A stretch of 13,137 nucleotides of DNA from Byssochlamys sp. IMV 00236 (Eukaryota > Ascomycota > Eurotiomycetes > Eurotiales > Thermoascaceae), in NCBI GenBank assembly GCA_001931875.2, contig MSJH02000230.1, positions 1 through 13,137 on the forward strand, in the 5' to 3' direction. Position 1 is the stretch's first letter; each line of letters starts with the position of its first letter. A program made the position numbers and the translations under genes. This document shows positions 8,706 to 13,137 of the stretch, one piece after another. The notes beneath the pieces were generated by a model. The model was given only the letters and a program-made list of their open reading frames with translations, was not told where the DNA came from and did not search any database.

Positions 8706-9923
8706 TTAATCGTGCGTACTATCATTTAGAGCAAAGTTAGGATTCGCTGTGGGCAGCACAAATCCACCAACATCATGCTTCTTTTCATGGAATACTGGAC
8801 TCAGGACAGATCTTATTTCTTCATAGGGCTTGGGTGGTAAATAATTTTGATAAAACTGATACAAGTTTTCTTGATTTAAAGGCTGACTGAATGGACTCAT
8901 AAAGGCAGGTGGGTGAAAGACAGGTTGATGATGTGTAGTACTAGGCGTGGCTGTTGTCTTTTCGACAGCATCAGGTTTATAGAGTGAATGATGTTTTCCC
9001 AAGTTGACGGATTGCTCACTGACTGAGGGACTAGGATTGGAAGAAGCAGAGGTAGATGAAGAAGGGCTTGGTTGTTTTGTTTCTCCGTCGGTCAAGGCAA
9101 CAGGCACAGGAGGTAGTTCCTTATTCATCTTTATGATCAGTGGGTTATGTCCATGGTGCGATGTAAGCGTTCTTCTCAATTTGGCTTGATCTGGCTTCCA
9201 TTCATGGATAGCATGTTTAGCATCGTCCTGTATACGCTTTGTTCTGTGTGTACTCTGGTATGCTGGACGCTCCTCACCTGGCTTGATTGGTTGTGTATCT
9301 AGTTCGTCAACAATGTATTTACCAAACGTTGAAATGATGTCTGTCTTGCTTGACATGGCATGCATTCCGTTCAACAGTATGTATAACGCCTCTCTGGTAG
9401 CTATTCTCTTGTAGTTACTCATTTCAACTTCATCTGGTTCAGTAAATGCCTCGAGTTCCTTGAGTTGTTCCTTGAGCGCATTCAATCGATCAATTGCAGT
9501 GGGCGAATCCTCGAGTTTCTCAATCTGATCCCTAAGTTTCTTCTTTTGGTCACGACTTTGTTGCAAAGCGGCTTCCTTGATCGAGATCGATTTGAGTGTG
9601 TCGCGATATTGTTCGAAACTGTCTGCAAACTCCATTAGGATACTTGTCCACTCGCTTAATAGGTTTCCCATTTTGCTTGTTACGTCCTATAATATATATA
9701 AGTATATCTATAGTAATTTTTTTCATTTGTTTTTACTTACAGTTAAATCGTCGCCAAGAGGAGAACCATACATGACCAAGTTGTTAGATGCCACTCGACT
9801 GTCATCTGCCACTTGAACAAGACTCTTGCTTATTTTTGTAGAGTGATCAATGACACCTTGTAGTCCTTTAAGAGAGAGAGGTTTTTCACTTGTTGGCTTA
9901 TGAAAGGGATTAAAACTAAACAT
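8706..9923 (-). CDS. Eisosome component PIL1/LSP1-type BAR-domain protein, 387 residues
   Basis: Pil1/Lsp1 proteins form membrane-bending half-pipes under the plasma membrane (eisosomes). Exon 1 is 9923-9741 (61 codons) and exon 2 is 9686-8706; the 54-bp intron is GTAAGT...TTATAG. The junction gives DDLTDVTSKMGNLL, matching the family's DVSDVTDKLG segment and so confirming the splice. Further family signatures are FEQYRDTLKSI (about 85-95), QQSRDQKKK (about 103-111), the IDRLNALKEQLKELEAF helix, STFGKYIVDEL, PGEERPAY (197-204) and DAKHAIHEWKP. The BAR region covers roughly residues 12-226; the rest is a Pro/Ser/Thr/His-rich, probably disordered tail. Compared with yeast Pil1, the N-terminus before the first BAR helix is about 40 residues shorter, lacking the Arg-rich leader, and begins MFSFNPFHKP. 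TATAAATA lies 48 bases upstream, followed by a pyrimidine-rich leader. Confidence 0.9.
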
Positions 9924-10067
9924 GAAAGAAAGGAAAGAAGGAAAGAAAGAAAGAGAAAAAGAAAAAGAGTGTATTTATAGAAACGATGTCAATTTTCCCC
10001 GCTTGAATGAATTAATAAGGAAATCTCTTTTTTCTCTTCTCTTTTTTCTTTTCTTTTTTCATTAATA
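9924..10067. promoter_or_regulatory. Short divergent promoter between PIL1 and the four-span gene
   Basis: Only 144 bp separate the two start codons. On the minus strand, TATAAATA (9979-9972) lies 48 bases before the PIL1 ATG and is followed by an almost pure pyrimidine leader (9924-9966 read on minus). On the plus side, an AT-rich ATTAATAA (about 10011-10018) precedes an almost pure CT leader (10026-10060) that ends just before ATG 10068. The central 9980-10010 piece, containing TTTTCCCCGC, is the only part that is neither TATA nor leader, so any shared control site should be there. Confidence 0.6.
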
Positions 10068-10951
10068 ATGGGAGTATCTTTACTAACATACACTATCATA
10101 TTCTTCATTTTTATTTGTAATTATGCCTTGACTATATGTTCACTGATATTTCCTAAATGGTATGACTCATACAAGTATTCCAGTTTTGCTAATATATCTT
10201 TACAAGGCTAACTTTTGCTACACCGATACCTTTTTATATGGAAACTAATTATGGATTATTCAAATTATGCAGAAGGTACATTGACGTTATTGAACTTTAT
10301 GAATATTAAGTGTATTATCAGTGTTACAAGAGAATGTCGACCTTTTCCTTCTTATGATCACGGAGACTGCCAAGAAGGTAAATAGAAATCTATATTTAGT
10401 CTAGAGAATGATTAACATAAAGAGAATAGACGGATTTTGTGAATTATGGTACAGGAACAGCTATTTGAATATAAATATGTATTGATATATTGTATTATCA
10501 GGAGAGCTGCTGGAGCTGGCATGGTAGTTGCTACGATCATTGGAGGATTAATCTTGTGTGGATTGTTGGCAACTATGTGTAGCCAGAGACGTAAAAGGGC
10601 AAAGGCATGGGCACCTATTTCATCGTAAGCTCAAATGTGATGCTTTCTGACGATAATATTAATCCCATTTTACTATTATTATTAGAATGTTCTTGATTTA
10701 CGGTTTGTTAATAATGTAATGTATACGCATGAATCTAATATCTATGTATGTATTTAGCTATTCCACAAGCATTTTCAATGGCAGCAATTGCTTATTTATT
10801 CAACACAAGCTCAGTCTTTTATATTGGAACTCGATACAACTTTTCATTTATTCTTTGCATCATTAGCTGGATATTAAGCATCATGCTTTCTATTGTGTTA
10901 TGCTTAATTGCTACACTATCTCCACCTGATTATGCATATCAGTCACTTTAA
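10068..10951 (+). CDS. Four-span membrane protein, claudin/SUR7-like, 189 residues, seven exons
   Basis: Exons are 10068-10159, 10207-10275, 10322-10377, 10430-10448, 10502-10624, 10686-10702 and 10758-10951; the introns are 46-61 bp. All six joins keep one frame to TAA (570 bases). Membrane spans are at about residues 8-29, 81-104, 120-138 and 150-175. The loop after span 1 carries W31, NYGLFKLC (45-52), ECRPFPSYDHGDC (58-70) and DGFCELWRAAG (73-83). Thus it has four cysteines (52, 59, 70, 76) and a W...GLF..C...C pattern like the claudin superfamily, to which fungal SUR7/PalI-type proteins belong. A basic loop (SQRRKRAKAW) follows span 2, and the C-terminus is SPPDYAYQSL. The exon 6 donor is a weaker GTTTGT. 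It is divergent from PIL1. The exact subfamily is not resolved; the topology is well supported. Confidence 0.8.
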
Positions 10952-11351
10952 GAGTTTCGTAATCCGTTATGTGGTAAGGGGATTAATATAATTGATCCTC
11001 TCGCGTATTATTGTATATCTCAAATAAAAGGGTCGTAATGTATGTATCTGTCCACAATAGGATCATAATTTCTATGGTAACAGACACCTGGGAAAAAAGG
11101 GGGAGACTTTCTTGATCCATGTGGTTCAAACTTTCCTTTGCGTACAAAGTTTAAGGATGATCTATATAACCTGTTACTTGATATAGTAATTGATTTTAAA
11201 GCTGTCTACATTCAAAACTGAGACACTAGGGCAAGCAAAAGGGAGAGAGTTTGTTCTTTTATCATAGGTTTTGTTTTAAAAGAGCGACTTACTTTTTAGG
11301 AACTTTTTTTTTACAGTTTTTTCCCTTCTTTGAACTCTTTTTCTATTTTCA
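10952..11351 (+). other. Intergenic: 3' end of the four-span gene, promoter of the SPIN90-like gene
   Basis: AATAAA at 11023-11028, about 72 bases after the stop, is a likely poly(A) signal. No gene is seen. A T/C-rich leader (about 11300-11350) directly precedes ATG 11352. The TTTTTTTTACAG inside it could be the acceptor of a leader intron, but no matching donor was convincing. Confidence 0.5.
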
Positions 11352-12781
11352 ATGGATGACGATGCGATTGAATATTATTTTGACGACATTGAAAGCTTCT
11401 ATTCTGGTAATACTAAAAGAAGCATACATACAGAATTATGTAAAGCATAGAGTTGACATATATACATATAGAATTAGATGAGATACTTCATAGGCCTTAT
11501 TCAACAGAACAAGATGTCCAAAAGATCATCACTCAATACATTCGATTTATTGTTCGATATTCAAGTATGTTTACTTGTATATATACTTCCAATACAAATC
11601 TAATATTTTAATTGGACAGAAGACTTTCTAAAGGGATCAACAGAAATAGATCAAGTAGCATATAAACTCATTGATTCACAAATATGCCTAGACTACAGTA
11701 CAGTCGTATTATCTCATATCGTTCACTCTCATGCACTTGTCGATCAAGACTATATACCATATGCTATATTACTTATAGCTGGAAGAGATGAACCAAGGTG
11801 GATGAAGTATATTCTAATGGAATCCATACAGGCTAAAAGGAATAGACTATTTTGTAAATTGATTCAAGAAATTAAACTTGGAATATGGGATACAAATTTG
11901 GATATTTCGAGCATCCTCTTTGGTCTTTGTTTTGAACTTTGTAAACTAGACACAATGGAAAAGGAAGACTTGGGTTAGTTTTGATTCCTAAGTAAATACA
12001 CCATTGCTAAACTTAAAATAGACCTTGTTGACTCTCCTTTAATCCACCATCTTTTGGATCTCGTTCAAGAAACACGTGGTGACGCTCAAGAATCTTTTAA
12101 TTATGATGTCATTCATCTCATCATGGTCTTTAATGAACAATACATGATGTCTGGATCAAATGAAAATCTGATTCTAGATGTATTATCTCAGCGTATTGGT
12201 ACATCGGATATCTTTAGTGCTAATTTGATATTCATGCTCAACAGATCAAGTAAAAAAGCATTAGCACCACGTATTCTATCTTCTAACCTGATATATTTTT
12301 AGATGATATATGTATTCAGATGCTTATATTGAAGTTATTATACGCTATATTTACTAGACAGACACTCTATGAATACTTTTACACCAATGATCTTTATGTC
12401 CTAGTTGATATCATTCTCAGAGAATTATGCGGTTTGGGTGATACGAAGGAAGGACAGACAGTAAGCTAGAGAGATTATACATGTATTTTTTTATTGACAT
12501 ACTGTTAGCTCCTAGATGCTTATCTAAGGGTTTTAGAACCCTTATTAGAAAATACCCAATTAAATAGAAGACCTTATAAAAAGGAAGAGATATACCGCGT
12601 ACTTCAACAACTCATTCATCCTGGCATGCAAAGAAAAGCACATTCTACTACAAAAAGACTTGTTAAGCGCATCATTGAGGATTGGTATGACTGCTGCAGT
12701 TCTCCTGCTACATCTTCTCTAGGCCCATCCACTCCTGCTGATGACATCCCCGAAGATGTATTAGCAAAGCAAGTCGTGTAA
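11352..12781 (+). CDS. Ldb17/Dip1/SPIN90-family actin regulator, 386 residues, six exons
   Basis: SPIN90/Dip1/Ldb17 proteins activate Arp2/3 to make the first, unbranched actin filaments at endocytic sites (family knowledge). Exons are 11352-11406, 11472-11564, 11620-11973, 12022-12249, 12303-12460 and 12509-12781, with introns of 48-65 bp. All junctions keep one frame (1161 bases). In the last intron the first AG (12507-12508) is used, giving QTLLDAYLRVLEPLLENTQ; the next AG would give a stop. The protein looks all-helical. The family core is in exon 4: LLDLVQETRGDAQESFNYDV, then IHLIMVFNEQYM, and ANLIFMLNRS (about 234-243), followed by KLLYAIFTRQTLYEYFYTNDL. Its length matches the short Dip1 type. 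There is no SH3 domain and no proline-rich tail, only a short S/T/P end. Confidence in the family is good; the role is inferred. Confidence 0.87.
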
Positions 12782-12795
12782 ATAACAATAATAAT

Positions 12796-12801
12796 AATAA
12801 A
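12796..12801 (+). terminator. Candidate polyadenylation signal of the SPIN90-like gene
   Basis: AATAAA ends a short AAT repeat 15 bases after the stop codon, in the 176-bp gap before the next plus-strand gene. Confidence 0.4.
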
Positions 12802-12957
12802 CTAATCCCCCACTCTCTTTTTTTTGTCTTTTTTCTTCTAAACAGTTTATAATCTTGATTGCATTCATCGGCGAATCCCGACTGACGGAGATTAAAAAGA
12901 ACCAATGTATTGCTTGGAGCAAGTTGCGTCTTTCTCTCTCCTCTGTATATTCTTACA

Positions 12958-13103
12958 ATGGCAAAAAAGACTTCATTGCTAAGTCAAGGACTCATTGCTT
13001 TCAGTTGGTCCATTTTGCTCTTCTTTTTAGGCTCTTATCTGATTACAGAAACATGGACATGGGGTTACCGTGGAAAGTGGACAAATATTCACAGTTATTT
13101 ACC

Positions 13104-13106
<3 letters not shown>
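12958..13106 (+). CDS. 5' end of a gene for a membrane-anchored protein, partial
   Basis: The ATG at 12958 follows a pyrimidine-rich leader (TTTCTCTCTCCTC) and opens a frame that continues to the end of readable sequence. The start is MAKKTSLLSQ, then one hydrophobic span (about residues 11-30), then a Trp/Tyr-rich segment ETWTWGYRGKWTN and HSYLP. The two early lysines before the span suggest a signal anchor with the N-terminus in the cytosol. CCT GTAAAA at 13102-13110 could be an intron donor, so the coding part may stop at 13104. Otherwise the frame runs into a lysine run encoded by the terminal A tract, which is probably an artefact. I do not recognise the family from 50 residues. Confidence 0.55.

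Positions 13107-13137
<31 letters not shown>
13107..13137 (+). repeat. Terminal run of 31 A
   Basis: The window ends in 31 consecutive A. It starts inside an open coding frame or just after an intron donor (GTAAAA), so it is not a natural poly(A) tail. A homopolymer where the assembly stopped is the simplest reading. Confidence 0.9.

Noticed and set aside
12708..12905. 65-codon minus-strand frame over the 3' end of the SPIN90-like gene
   Set aside because: It overlaps the well-supported last exon and its 3' region, and it has low coding quality.
1..13137. Search for CRISPR arrays, tRNA or rRNA genes, transposases and terminal repeats
   Set aside because: By eye I found no spaced direct repeats, no tRNA-like T-loop with matching arms, no reverse transcriptase or transposase motifs, and no paired long repeats.

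Overview
The window reads as nuclear DNA of an early-diverging filamentous fungus, most likely Mucoromycota (Mucorales-like). The support is AT-rich sequence, many short introns (46-65 bp, GT..AG), pyrimidine-rich leaders just before start codons, and recognisable fungal proteins (eisosome PIL1/LSP1, Ldb17/SPIN90, FHIP). The order-level placement is an inference from style, not from a marker gene. I rebuilt gene models by hand by joining open frames across introns; every main model keeps one frame through all junctions.

The left 3.5 kb is poorly coding. Positions 1-441 (minus) and about 1128-2847 (minus) hold stretches that look protein-like but are cut by in-frame stops and frame changes. 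They look like remnants of one or two older genes, although the 2131-2733 block is still open. A small uncertain plus-strand gene lies at 3041-3529, followed by about 650 bp with no gene.

From 4.2 kb onward the window is dense and looks intact. It holds a 333-residue protein of unknown family (4190-5250, minus, one intron); an 842-residue FTS/Hook-interacting protein, FHIP (5892-8478, plus, one intron); a 387-residue PIL1/LSP1-type eisosome BAR-domain protein (8706-9923, minus, one intron); a 189-residue four-span, claudin/SUR7-like membrane protein (10068-10951, plus, seven exons including two of 19 and 17 bp); a 386-residue Ldb17/Dip1/SPIN90-type actin regulator (11352-12781, plus, six exons); and the first 50 residues of a membrane-anchored protein (12958 on, plus). 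The window then ends in a run of 31 A, probably an assembly edge.

Four adjacent genes concern the plasma membrane, endocytosis or endosome movement: FHIP links early endosomes to Hook and dynein, PIL1 builds eisosomes, the four-span protein resembles proteins of such membrane domains, and SPIN90/Dip1 seeds Arp2/3 actin at endocytic sites. PIL1 and the four-span gene are divergent, with only 144 bp between their start codons, so shared control is plausible. A functional link is an inference. I found no CRISPR array, RNA gene or intact transposon.
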